Assembly: GCA_963575745.1 (NCBI GenBank)
Contig: CAUYUJ010015749.1
Span: 905,443 to 942,153 of the forward strand
DNA length: 36,711 bases
Direction: 5' to 3'
Origin: Prorocentrum cordatum
Lineage: Eukaryota; Sar; Dinophyceae; Prorocentrales; Prorocentraceae
The notes under the pieces were generated by a model. The model had not been told where the DNA came from, made no database searches, and worked only from the letters and a program-made list of their open reading frames with translations. Below, one piece after another: positions 1 to 9,019 of this stretch. A program made the position numbers and the translations under genes. Each line of letters starts with the position of its first letter. Position 1 is the first letter of the stretch.

Positions 1-196
1 TCGGGCCGAACGAAAGGGGGGGATAGGGAAAAGGGGGGTTACGAACTCTGCTGCATGCAGCTGGTGTCGGCCCCGCCGCCGGGCCCACTCCTCGATGCAT
101 GGGCGCCTCCCGGCGCCAGGAGGCGCCGGGAAAGTCAGCTGCGCGAGCCGATCTTCAAGCCCCCCCTTTGCTATCCCCCCCTTTCGTTCGACCCGA
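1..196. repeat. Short inverted-repeat element, family A (copy 1)
   Basis: The window opens on TCGGGCCGAACGAAAGGGGG and the block closes with the near-complement CCCCCCTTTCGTTCGACCCGA, giving terminal inverted repeats of about 35 bp around a short GC-rich core containing CTGCATGCAG. Two further full copies lie at 1861-2054 and 6713-6907. There is no coding capacity, so it behaves like a MITE. The left flank is outside the window, so no target duplication can be tested for this copy. Confidence 0.7.
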
Positions 197-227
197 GCAT
201 CGGAGAGCCATAAGCATACACGTTTGC

Positions 228-353
228 CGCTCCGCGCGGATTTCTTGGATCCTCGCTGGGCCCCCGTTGGCGGCGCCTCCGGCGCCGCCCCTGGCGCGCT
301 CCGCGCGCCAGGGAGGGAGGCCCAGCGCAGATCCAAGAAATTCGCGCGGAGCG
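228..353. repeat. Nested palindrome / hairpin element
   Basis: The left arm 228-262 (starting CGCTCCGCGCGGATTTCTTG) is complementary to the right arm 319-353 with only a few mismatches. The spacer holds further palindromes (GGCGCC runs and CCTGGCGCG...CGCGCCAGG). No gene is visible in 197-410 apart from this structure. Confidence 0.6.
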
Positions 354-414
354 CCACAAGTTTCTGTTCATGGCGTTTTTCTTCTATTCCATGGTGTACC
401 CCCTTAATTCCGTC

Positions 415-535
415 TTCAGCGTCGACCAGCGTCGACTAGCGCCTGGGAGTCGATGAGATAGCGCCGATTTAGCGTAGATTCGCGTCGATGTTCCAGCGTC
501 GATTTAGCGTCGCTTTAGCGTCGACTCAGTGTCGC
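415..535. repeat. Degenerate tandem array of a TAGCGTCGA-type unit
   Basis: Variants of (T)TAGCGTCGA, AGCGTCGACT and AGTCGATG recur about ten times in 120 bp, with irregular spacing of roughly 9-14 bp. Confidence 0.55.
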
Positions 536-931
536 CTCGCAAGAGCCGACAAGATGGCATGGGAGGCTCCGTCGAGTTGCCACCGAAGAGGACGGCACGC
601 TGCAGGAGGCCCGCGGCGGGATGGCCTTCCGCGGGACGGCGAGCTGACAACTGCAGCCAGCCCGCACGGTAAGGAGGAGCAACGCCCCAAAGTTCTACGG
701 CGGGTGGACCAAAAGTGTCCACACATGTCCCGCCGAGACCTCGAAGTGTCGAAGCACGTCGGACCAAAATGTAGGGCGGCAGGCCAGAGGCCAGGGGCAA
801 GATGTGGGCACTGCAACTTTGGGTTTGGGGGGGAGGGGTGCGAAGCTAGGGCATTTCGCAGTTGTGGTTGTTATCATGCTGCATCGCCTTACCGCCATGG
901 TTGTGGACACGTTTTTTTGTCTGGGCACCGT
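536..931. other. Unassigned intergenic sequence
   Basis: Several overlapping open frames exist on both strands, but none shows a domain or conserved composition. Nothing supportable is seen here. Confidence 0.4.
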
Positions 932-1145
932 AGGCCTCCTAGATGGGGCCCGAGTAGATGGGGTCGGAGGTTCGTGCCCCATGGCCGATGCATCGACGAT
1001 GCGCCTCGATGTGGAGACCCTGTTTCCCCTCGCCGACGTCGCCGATGCATCGCCGACGTTGCCGATGAATCGGTGATGCATCGACGATGCATCGGCGCGA
1101 TCCTTCGACCCCATCTACTTGGACCTGGACCCCATCTGGGAGGTC
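932..1145. repeat. Long palindromic element, family B (copy 1)
   Basis: The left end AGGCCTCCTAGATGGGGCCC and a following GAGTAGATGGGGTCGGAGG are mirrored on the right by CCTTCGACCCCATCTACTTGG and ACCCCATCTGGGAGGTCT. The core is a run of GCCGATGCATCG / GACGATGCATCGG octamers, themselves palindromic (GATGCATC). Related copies lie at 29053-29246, 29459-29674 and 32174-32333. No coding capacity is seen, so I read it as a non-autonomous inverted-repeat (MITE/foldback) family. Confidence 0.75.
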
Positions 1146-1158
1146 TCTAAAGATTACC

Positions 1159-1290
1159 CTCGCATCCTTCCCTTGGGCCCATCCTTGGCCTGTTTCGCTG
1201 GCTGCGCCCCGCTCCCAAAGTGTCGAAAAGGCTTCCCAAGGCCCTTGCATCCTTATCGTGCGTCCTTATTGTACGGGTTGACTGCAGCGC
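1159..1290. repeat. Dispersed repeat C, copy 1
   Basis: Shares with 15756-15890 the blocks CTTCGCTGGC-like, AAAGxxTCGAAA, the exact stretch CCCAAGGCCCTTGCATCCTT, then ATCGTGCGTCCTTAT and ACGGGTYGACTGCAG. The identity fades on both sides. The nature of the repeat is unknown. Confidence 0.65.
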
Positions 1291-1334
1291 CCGTACCCGT
1301 GCGACCTCGAGATTTCCTTGGGTGGAATTCCAGG

Positions 1335-1853
1335 GGGGTGATGGGCCCAGACCCCTTCGACTCATGAAGCAATCACAACGGGAGGCTTTCTCCTACTTTC
1401 GGACTCTGGGCGCCCTTACCGGGCCTCGGGACAGTAGAAAAGCGATCCAGGATGAAAAACCGGTCCCGGGGAATGGGTCCGACTTCTGGGGTCGACTACA
1501 CGTAAGAGTGACTCTTCGCCGGAGTGACCTCTCGTGCGGGCTCATTGGGGTCCCCCGATCGCCGAACGCGGTGCAATAGTAGCGTCTTGCGCGCTTGTGT
1601 TTGGTCCCCCCGCGGCAGGGTGGACTTCCGCAGGATTCGACCGCAAATCCTGGGAGCCTCTTATCAGGGAAATGTTAGACTCGAGTAAACCAGAACTCGG
1701 GTTTGCCGGCGTTCTTTGGCGAGCGCGTCCTGTGGAGTTTGACGGTCCAGTTGTCGTGGGCTGCTTGCAGCGGGAGGTCGCGTCAAATTTCAGATCGGGT
1801 CTCGTCAATTTCATGACGGCCCTGGCACGCCAACCCGAGTCCTCAGTACCCGA
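1335..1853 (+). other. Possible decayed coding block of unknown family
   Basis: Two successive plus-strand frames have a protein-like composition: 1335-1579 (around DEKPVPGNGSDFWG) and 1630-1853 (around GFDRKSWEPLIREMLD and GVLWRARPVEFDGPVVVG). They are in different frames, lack a start I can justify, and the second is cut by the family A element at 1861. I do not recognise the product. A short segment near 1447-1482 reappears inverted at 16058-16097, so the block may belong to a mobile sequence rather than a host gene. Confidence 0.25.
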
Positions 1854-1860
1854 GTCTTAC

Positions 1861-2054
1861 TCGGGCCCAACGAAAGGGGGGGATAGGGAAAAGGGGGGAT
1901 ACGAACTCTGCTGCATGCAGCTGGTTTCGGCCCCACCGCCGGGCCCACTCCTCGATTCGTGGGCGCCTCCCGGCGCCAGGAGACGCCAGGAAGATCAGTT
2001 GCGCGAGCTGACTCCCTACCCTGCCCTTTGCAACCCCCCTTTCGTTCCCCCGGA
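1861..2054. repeat. Short inverted-repeat element, family A (copy 2)
   Basis: Starts TCGGGCCCAACGAAAGGGGG and ends CCCCCCTTTCGTTCCCCCGGA. It is flanked on both sides by GTCTTAC (1854-1860 and 2055-2061), and the match extends to GAGTCTTAC if the ambiguous terminal bases are counted. This looks like a target-site duplication of 7-9 bp. Confidence 0.7.
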
Positions 2055-2084
2055 GTCTTACGTCTGCCCGATCTTGCCCAGGGT

Positions 2085-2212
2085 CTCTCCTGCGCGCAGC
2101 CGTCGGGGGCCGCCTCCCGGCGGCGGGGGGCGCTGGGAAGATCAGTTGCGTGAGCTGATTCTCTACCCTGCCCTTTGCTATATCCCCCCCTGTCGTTCCC
2201 CCCGAGCGTCCT
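2085..2212. repeat. Partial family A element (right half)
   Basis: GGAAGATCAGTTGCGTGAGCTGATT...CCCTTTGCTATATCCCCCCCTGTCGTT repeats the right half of the complete copy just upstream. The left terminal repeat is missing or badly diverged. Confidence 0.5.
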
Positions 2213-2351
2213 CCGTCTCCCCGAGCTTGCCCGGGGCCTCTCCCGGCGCGCAGCCGACGAAGGCCGCGCCTCTGAAAGCCGCACGGCGCCGGGGGGCGGC
2301 CGCCGCCGCGGGGGAGCGAGGGGAAAAAGGTGGCCGCGCTCTCGCGCCCGC

Positions 2352-2445
2352 ACTCCTCCTCCTCCTCCTCCTCCTCCTCCTCCTCCTCCTCCTCCTCCTC
2401 CTCCTCCTCCTCCTCCTCCTCCCTCCTCCTCCTCCTCCTCCTCCC
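2352..2445. repeat. (CTC)n microsatellite
   Basis: About 30 nearly perfect CTC units, with one CCC interruption. The long poly-Leu, poly-Ser and poly-Pro frames over it (and poly-Arg/Glu on the other strand) are by-products of the repeat and are not annotated as genes. Confidence 0.9.
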
Positions 2446-2944
2446 ACTTTTTCGACGCGTGGGCCCCCCGAAGCCTGGACCACTTTCCCAGGCCCGGTTC
2501 TGTGCTCTGAGCCGTCTCCTGACGCTCCCGGGGCCCGGCGAGGGCCCCCAGAGGCCGAAAGCAGCCCCAAAGCCGCAGCTCCGATTTTTCGGCGGCGAGC
2601 GAGGGGGGGGAGTGAGAAGGGGAAGGCCTTCTCGGAAGGCGGCGGGACTTCTCGGAAGCCCTCGCGCCTCCCTGGGGAGTTGTTTCTGCGTCCCTGGGGA
2701 AGGCTCAGAAAAGTGTTCAGAAGGTTGGAGGACTCTCGAGCCCTCTGAGAGGGTCTTGCCCTCTGAGAGGGTCTTCTCCTTCTCACATCCCCCCCTCGCT
2801 CGCCGCCGAACATCGGTCGTGCAAAGTAAGTAGTTTCGGATTTCCAGACTCCAATCTACTCTAAGCGCCTTCCTACGTCAATGATCGAGTGGCTCCGCCT
2901 TTGCCGTCCTATTTCAGGGGGCGGGCGGACACCCAATCTGCCTT
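2446..2944. other. Unassigned GC-rich sequence
   Basis: Contains a short direct duplication CCCTCTGAGAGGGTCTT (about 2741-2775), itself partly palindromic. No gene is recognised. Confidence 0.4.
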
Positions 2945-3425
2945 CAGCGCCTTCCTACTTCATGTTTCTACCTACTTTTTCCGACCGATGGGTCTCCTCT
3001 CCCGCTCCACTCGCCCCCTGTTTTTCCCCTCTTCGCTTGCCCCGAACCTCCGCCCCCGCCTCGCGAAAGGGGTCAACCCCCGCCGAGCACCGTGCAGTCC
3101 GCATGCCCACCTGCCAGGCCCTGTCGCAAAGAGAGACTGGTCCGCTTCCCTCGGGCACCGCAGAGTGCGGCAGTGAAGACGAGTCTGGGCGCGTGGACCA
3201 CATCACATTGGCTGTCAGTGGCCACACAGCCCTGCCCTTTTCGGGTGTCCAGAACAGTGGGATGACCAGGCGCACTACTGTCACTGTGGCCCGCTCTGGA
3301 AGCTGGTGCCCCCTCCTGGTCCAGATCCGCTCCTGGCCGAATCCTTGTCTGTGCGCCTGGGATTTGTGCCTGCGAAGCTGTGCGATGACGGCATCGGTCG
3401 TCCGGTGCTCCTTTTCCACACATGA
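2945..3425 (+). pseudogene. 3' remnant of a non-LTR retrotransposon (RT C-terminal zinc knuckle region)
   Basis: In the plus strand, allowing one frame change near 3235, the translation reads ...VKTSLGAWTTSHWLSVAT, then CPF, then EQWDDQAHYCHCGPLWKLV, then RLGFVPAKLCDDGIGRP and LLFHT before a stop. The order W-T-T-S, CPF-x-C, D-x3-HY-x2-C-x2-LW, RLG and a final (Y/F)HT is, from memory, the C-terminal region of dinoflagellate LINE-type ORF2 proteins that follows the reverse transcriptase. The same layout is seen near 12340-12640 in the longer element. Everything upstream of the thumb is missing, as in a typical 5'-truncated insertion. The frame is broken, so it is a pseudogene fragment. Confidence 0.55.
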
Positions 3426-3608
3426 TTACAGGCGCGACCTCCGCAAGCGTGGTCGCGGCGGAGTCGGAGACGGAGCGGCGGACCGTACAGCTCTGAAGTC
3501 CGCTCACTCCCCCTCGCCACGCCCAGGGCCAGGTTCGTTCACTTCAGCCGCCGTGCCCCCCGCGTAACTGCATCGTCTGCCCCTGGGCGGGCTCTCGGCG
3601 CCACGCGG

Positions 3609-4016
3609 CCTTCCTCATCCCCCTCCTCCTCCCCCTCATCCTCCTCGGACACGTCGTCTCCTCCTCCTCCTCCTCCTCCAGCTACTCGGATACGTCGTCT
3701 CCTCCTCATCCTCCTCCTCATCATCAGCAGCAGCATCATCAGCATCAGCAGCAGCAGCATCATTATCAGCAGCATCAGCATCAGCATCAGCATCAGCATC
3801 AGCATCATCATCAGCATCATCATCATCATCAGCATCATCATCATCATCAGCATCAGCATCAGCATCAGCATCAGCATCGTCATCATTATGATCATCATCA
3901 TCATCAGCAGCAGCAGCAGCATCATCATCCTCATCATCCTCATCATCCTCATCATCCTCTTCATCCTCTTCATCCTGCTCCTCCTCCCCATCCTCTTCTT
4001 CCAGTTCCTCCTCTTT
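3609..4016. repeat. Compound trinucleotide microsatellite (TCC / ATC / AGC)
   Basis: Roughly 400 bp of interrupted TCC, then ATC-AGC-type repeats (CATCAGCATCAT...), then TCATCC and TCC again. On the minus strand it would read as Asp/Ala/Glu-rich, on the plus as His/Gln, Ser/Ile; none of these looks like a selected protein. Confidence 0.9.
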
Positions 4017-4640
4017 CCCCCATTCCCCTCCCGCGGCGAGGCCCCTGCTGATTGGAGGACGGGCGCCGAGGAACGCCTGGCGGCCCTCGAGGAGGAATGC
4101 AGGCCCCCGCCGGGCCGCGCCCCCTTCGGAGCAGCGGAGGCGATGGCCAAGTGGCAGCGCTTGGGGGAGGGGGGGGGAGCCCTCCTCCGCACGTCGCAGA
4201 CAGCCCCCCCAGGTAGCCCCAGCTGGCCTCCACAGGCCCCCCGAGCATTCCCAAGCTGGCCCCAACAGGCTCCCGAGAAGTCCAGGGCGGTCTCGACATT
4301 CCGGCGCCGCCTCCGGCGGCTCCCTTGGGGCGCCCCGCGCCCTGGTGTTGAGGTGCCGAGAGCGCTCTGGACTGCGTGGGGGCCTGTCGAGAGCCAAGGG
4401 GGGCTCCTCGGGGGGGGCTGTTGAGGCCGGCTGGGACTACCCGGGGGGTTGGTTGTGCGCAGCCCGCAGCCTTGCCACTCACACTACTTCTCGTCCTCCT
4501 CGTATTTTGCGTCCTCATCATTCCCCTCCTCGTTCTCCTCCCGAAGAAGAAGAACGAGAAGAAGAAAATGAACACGCAGAAGACGAATCGGCGTAAGCCT
4601 GAATTTCCGGAGGTCCGCGCGGTTTTTTTGCATCGGCGCT
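4017..4640. other. Unassigned GC-rich sequence
   Basis: Plus-strand translation contains an acidic stretch (ERLAALEEECRPP near 4070-4110) without a recognisable domain. Short A-rich segments (GAAGAAGAAGAACGAGAAG) occur near 4545-4570. No gene can be supported. Confidence 0.35.
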
Positions 4641-4644
4641 GGGC

Positions 4645-4773
4645 GGCGGCGACGGGGCGGCGGCGGCGGCAACACAGTCGCCAGGCCGGCTGACAGGCCA
4701 AGACGACGGGCGGCGACGAGGCGGCGACGGGGCAGCGACGGCGGCATCATAGCCGCCAGACTGGCAGAGAGGC
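4645..4773. repeat. Two-unit GC-rich tandem repeat
   Basis: GGCGGCGACGGGGCGGCGGC...GCCGCCAGxCxGGC-GAGAGGCC occurs at about 4645-4698 and again at about 4708-4773, with internal CGGCGA repeats. Confidence 0.5.
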
Positions 4774-5146
4774 CCAGTTCCTTGGAAAATAAGTAGAACC
4801 CCCTAGTGCAAACACTTCTGGGGAACACTGAGCAACCCTTCCCGAATAGGAAAAATCGAGCTAGCAGAACGAACCCCTTAAACGAACTCCACCTGGAGGG
4901 CTGTGGCCGCAGCAGGGTTCCCTTCGGGGGCCGGGGCAGGGTTCCCTTCGAGAGCGGCAGGAATAGGAGAAGGAGGAGGACGAGGAGGAGGAAGAGGGGG
5001 AAGAAGAGGGGGACTAGCGTAAACCCAAGACGCATCAACGATGCTGCAATAAACCCTCCCTCCAGGTTCTCTCTCCATAGGTCCCTGCGAGGAGATGCTT
5101 CAATGCAGGAAGTGCCCAATTAACACTGAACCCTTTGAGAATCTTC

Positions 5147-5333
5147 AATCGTGCCAAAGCACAGTTCCTGTGACCTATGACATCAACGCCGCGCATCAAC
5201 GTAGTCGCTGCATCCTGACAAGCCTGAATCGCGCCAGACTAAGATTCCTGCGACTTCAACATCGCAAATCAACGTGACCGCTGCGTCTCGACAGCCCTAA
5301 ATCGTCCCAGAACACCACTCCTGGAATTTCAAC
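5147..5333. repeat. Tandem array, ~75-80 bp unit (2.4 copies)
   Basis: Units start with AATCG at 5147, 5227 and 5300. Each carries GCCA(A/G)A, TTCCTGYGAC, ATCAACGT, CGCTGC and GACA-GCCT in the same order. The third unit is partial. Confidence 0.7.
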
Positions 5334-5354
5334 CACCTGTGTTACCTTTTAAAC

Positions 5355-5677
5355 ATGTTGCAAACTTTTCAGACGAATGCGCGCGGCGCGAAGGCGAGAG
5401 CTACATTTGAAAAGGAAATGCCCGCCATCCTTGAAGGTGCTGCAAACTTGCAAAATGAGCGCCCGCGATTTTAAGAAAAAAGCCACATTTCGACATTGGC
5501 CCGCCCCCCATGCTTGAAACGGTTACATGTTTGAAAAGCGAATGTGCGCAGCGCCAAGGCGAGAGCCACATTTTGAAAACGGGCGGCCCTCCATATGTTG
5601 CAAATTTTGGAGACGAATGCGCGCGACGCTAAGGCGAGAGCCACATTATGAACATGACCCCACCCCCCATCCCTGAA
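5355..5677. repeat. Tandem array, ~80 bp unit (4 copies)
   Basis: Units begin near 5355, 5431, 5514 and 5594. All share TG(T/C)(T)TGCAAA-like starts, a GCGAATGYGCGC box, AAGGCGAGAGCYACATT and a C-rich end. The unit length is close to that of the neighbouring 5147-5333 array, but the sequences differ. Confidence 0.7.
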
Positions 5678-5894
5678 CTGAATTCGGATTTCAAGTTTGA
5701 GGATCATAAGTGGTGAGGAAGTCTCAGGCGAATCGACCAGCCCGCCCTACCGACGCGCCCGGGGGTGCAACAGGGAGGAGTTTCTTGTAAGGAAAAATGG
5801 AGGACCCTGAGGTCCGAGGTTGCGAAAACACGCAACATCGCGACATAACACGTCCGGAGCCGTAGACCCATCTTGTTACCCCATCGTTTTCCCC

Positions 5895-5952
5895 CCTTCT
5901 TCGAGCCGGATCGACGTGTGAGGGCCTCGGGGCCCGAGCCCAGGCGAAAACG
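5895..5952. repeat. Dispersed repeat D, copy 1
   Basis: TTCGAGCCGGATCG, then GTGAGGGCC and AGGCGAAAAC match 27016-27072 with few differences, both preceded by CCCATC. The function is unknown. Confidence 0.55.
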
Positions 5953-5959
5953 CCGAGCC

Positions 5960-6475
5960 TGGACCGGCCGCTGGGGGCCGCCGGGGGCCGCCGAGGGCCG
6001 CCCGAGGGCCGCCGAGGGCCGCCGTACGGCCGCCGACGGCACGGCCGCCGCGGGCCGCAGACGGCCACCGGCAGCCGCCGACGGCACGGCCGCCGGTGGC
6101 CGAGGGCCCTCCGCGCCGCCTCGCTGCGGCGCGCGCGCGCGGGCGCCGCGCGCAGGCTGCTCCGCGGCTGGCTCGGGCAGCAGGCGGGCGCCCGCGCGCG
6201 AGCGGCCGAAGGGCGGCGCCCCGGGGGTTGCGGGGGGAGGGGGGGGCCTCGGCGCGCGGGCAGAGGCGCCCGCTGCCGCTCCTTCGGGGGGTGCCAAGGG
6301 GTGCCCCGGGCCCGAGGTGCCCCTGGCTCGTCGCTCCATGCTGGAGCCCTGGGGCCCCCTGGGCCTCGCGGGGGGCCCCCTGGGCCTCGCGGGGGGTGGT
6401 CTGGGGGCCGTGGGGGCCTCCCTGGGAATCCTGGGGGGCACCTTGGGCCTGGGGGGGGTGTGGGTGCCTCGGCAC
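5960..6475. repeat. GCC/GGC-rich low-complexity tract with short tandem units
   Basis: Imperfect GGGCCGCCGAG repeats (about 5965-6100) are followed by a duplicated CCCCCTGGGCCTCGCGGGGGG unit near 6354-6396. The long frames across it are GC-rich artefacts. Confidence 0.6.
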
Positions 6476-6551
6476 GTCTCTTCGTCGTCGTCGTCGATTA
6501 TTTTTCTCTTGTCACAGGGCTCCTCTCGGCTGGTTGAACACAAAAGCGGGG

Positions 6552-6703
6552 ACGTCGGCACGCGCGGCCAGGGGCGCCTCCTGCCTCTCCTCGTCATCAC
6601 CGAACTTCGCTGAGGAAACGAGGGAGCCGCGAGGCGAAGGCGGCGGACGGGCGGCGTCTGGGGGGGTTCGGCACGCGCGGCCAGGGGCGCCTGCTGCGTC
6701 TCC
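6552..6703. repeat. Direct repeat pair CGGCACGCGCGGCCAGGGGC
   Basis: The block CGGCACGCGCGGCCAGGGGC plus GCCTSCTGCSTCTC occurs at about 6557-6590 and again at about 6668-6702. A related GAGGAAACGAGGGAGCCGCG box at about 6614-6633 has a relative near 7225-7250. Confidence 0.55.
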
Positions 6704-6712
6704 CCCAGATAC

Positions 6713-6907
6713 TCGGGCCGGACGAACGGGGGGGATTGGGAAAGGGGGGGGTACGAAATTTGCTGCATGCAGCTGGTTTCGGTCTCACCGAGGGGCCCAT
6801 TCCTCGATACAACGCCGCCTCCGGCGCCGGGAGGCGCCGAGAAAATCAGCTACGCGAGCTGATTCTCAAACCCCCCCTTTGCTATCCCCCCCTTTCGCCC
6901 GACCCGA
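6713..6907. repeat. Short inverted-repeat element, family A (copy 3)
   Basis: Begins TCGGGCCGGACGAACGGGGG and ends CCCCCCTTTCGCCCGACCCGA. It is flanked by GATAC on both sides (6708-6712 and 6908-6912), extendable to AGATAC, consistent with a 5-6 bp target duplication. The core keeps the CTGCATGCAG motif of the other copies. Confidence 0.75.
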
Positions 6908-6912
6908 GATAC

Positions 6913-7393
6913 GAGCGTCGCGTTTGTTCGCGACGGGCGTGTTCGCCAGGCTGTGGGCGTGATGTGTCGCGAACTTGCAATTGTCTCGCCGAGTGGCGAG
7001 CCGTACTCGTGAGGCGAGGCGGCCTTGAACGGATGATGTGTTATCATGGCTGGTTCCTTGAGCAAGGCGATCCGATGAGGCTTCTGCTATTGGTGAAAGC
7101 TCCAGCCTGGCAACAAAGCATAGCTGAGGTGAACCCGTGAGTTTCAAATTCCAAACGAGCGGTATCGGCGTCCGTCCGGCCGTCCGTTGCAATTGTTTCG
7201 CAACGTCCGTTGTTTCACTCCGCCGAAGAAACGAGGAAGCCACGAGGTAAAGAGGGACAGCGCGGCATCCCCATAGCGCGTTGGGTGTCACCGCTCAGGG
7301 GCACCCTTGCGCCTGGGTGACACTCGGCCCTAGTATATTACAAGGGCCGTGGTTTTCCCCCGACAAAGTTCCCACGTGACCGAGCCTCTACAC
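6913..7393. other. Unassigned sequence
   Basis: Contains short repeats of CGTCCGT and a possible hairpin (GGGTGTCACC...GGGTGACAC near 7283-7325). No gene is recognised. Confidence 0.35.
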
Positions 7394-7480
7394 AGGAGCA
7401 GGAGGAGGAGGAGGAGGAGGAAGAGGAGGAGAGGAGCAGGAGGAATGGGGAGGAGGAGGAGGGGGAGGAGGAGGAGGAGA
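7394..7480. repeat. (GGA)n microsatellite
   Basis: Interrupted AGGAGG repeats directly upstream of the spliced-leader relic. Confidence 0.85.
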
Positions 7481-7483
7481 ACG

Positions 7484-7506
7484 TCCGTAGCCGTTTTGGC
7501 CCACAG
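7484..7506 (+). other. Relic of the dinoflagellate spliced leader
   Basis: TCCGTAGCCGTTTTGGCCCACAG differs from the conserved 22-nt dinoflagellate spliced leader (form DCCGTAGCCATTTTGGCTCAAG) by two transitions and a small change in the last four bases. Such relics mark sequences that were once trans-spliced mRNAs, then reverse-transcribed and reinserted. Here it stands about 0.5 kb upstream of the first recognisable part of the non-LTR retrotransposon on the same strand, and could be that element's 5' end. Confidence 0.55.
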
Positions 7507-8054
7507 AGGACGCTAAAGTGACAGGGATGAATATGATCAGCTTTGGCCTACCCGTAAGGCCACGCAAGCGATCTCGTCGCGCGGCTCTGGTGGCCTCGGC
7601 GTCTCTCGTTTCTCCTCCGCGGCCTTCTGGCACAGCTTCCCCCCCCCCCACGCGCGGGACCCGCCGCCTGCGGAGCGGACGCCTGGCGATTGCGAGGGGT
7701 CGCGGGCGTCAAGGTCGCCGCCCGGAGCGTCACAGGTGGCGAGCTCGGGTGCCTGACCCTTGATGGACCTGTGAGTAGCGCCAAGACTCTCAGTCCTCAA
7801 TCGATCCGGTACAGCTCTGGAAATTCCGCAGCGAAGAGGAGGTCGCTCAATTCTGGGCTCGGTGAGAAGACTGCACAGCGCGTCTTCAAGTCAGGGCCGT
7901 GGCGCCACGTCTTTTCGCGCCGCTGGTCGCGAGCCGCTGTCTTGGAGCTGGTGGCCCACGGGGAGGCAGGTGGCAGAGGCTCGCTTTCCGCTCGTCGGGC
8001 CAGGAGTGCCGCGGCCCCGCCTTCGCAGGAGCCCACGAACCAGGCAAGGCAGGC

Positions 8055-8935
8055 CATGACGACGACATGCCCGTTGACGAAGCACCTGGAGCGACTCCTT
8101 CCTCGGACCTCGACGCCCTCTTAGCCACACTCCGCGGGGAGATCCTGGACGCGGTGGACCCCAAGTGCAAAGCCCGAGGGTGGCATCGACGGCGACGCGA
8201 CGGCCCACGTTCAGGACCTGGTCACGGCAGTGGTCGGGCAGCAGGAGCAGACCAACCTTCAGGTACGCACCGGCATCCTGGAGTTCCAACGCCGTCAGGA
8301 AGAGCTCGCTGATCAACAGCGACAAGTTCGTGAAGAATTGGATGCTATGCGCAAGACTCTACATGGCAGAGAGTGCTGTCCCCAGCTAGGATTTCGACTC
8401 GATGGCAGGGTGGGACAGAGCGCCAGACAGCACGATCATGGCCGCCAACACCACGGACAACGCTGACACCAACGAGATCGAGTCAGGAAGCCAAGCTCCA
8501 GGACGATCAGTGGAAGACCATTGGCCCGACTCCAGGCCGAAGCTTCATCCTCCAGTTCTCGGGGGACATCAACGCGGCGACGCAAAGGGCTGTGGTTGCG
8601 AAGGGAGCTCTTACGGACGCCAAGGGCAATTAGCGACAGTTCTCCGCGAACGCGACCTCCAGTGTTAGTTACTCTAGAGTGTACGTGGGATGTTATACAT
8701 CACCGAGGCAAGTCAGAACGGAGATCCAGACAGGTCGTCTCGTCCCTCCGTCGTGAAGCTCATCCTCACGCTCGGCACCAACAGCTTCGCATCCGAGGCG
8801 TGGTCTACCTCGATAGCGCTCCCTGTGTTCAGCTAGCAGCTACAAGTGGGCCCAGGGCGTGATGATCCAACAAAGCTTCTCTGGAACTACGGAGCGGTTC
8901 AGCAGCACGGAGTGGACAAGGAGGCGGCGTTGGCG
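8055..8935 (+). pseudogene. Non-LTR retrotransposon ORF, N-terminal region (coiled coil and conserved segment)
   Basis: Frames shift repeatedly, but recognisable pieces appear in order: PSSDLDALLATLRGEILDAV (about 8097-8156), a coiled coil QVRTGILEFQRRQEELADQQ...REELDAM (8257-8350), FILQFSGDINAATQRAVVAK (8541-8600) and PTKLLWNYGAVQQHGVDKEA (8867-8926). From memory these correspond to the region preceding the endonuclease in dinoflagellate LINE proteins, the QFSG segment resembling a small nucleic-acid-binding domain. The piece assignments are inference; the open frames themselves are seen. Confidence 0.45.
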
Positions 8936-9019
8936 TCACTCATGCGGGTGAGGTGGTCCAGTGGCGCACTTAGCAGCACGTTCAACACTTGGCATGAGGA
9001 TTTCAAGGAACACCCCAAC

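Noticed and set aside
2881-3567. A 228-residue plus-strand ORF as a host gene
   Set aside because: A different frame over the same bases carries the retrotransposon zinc-knuckle motifs, so this ORF is a shadow.
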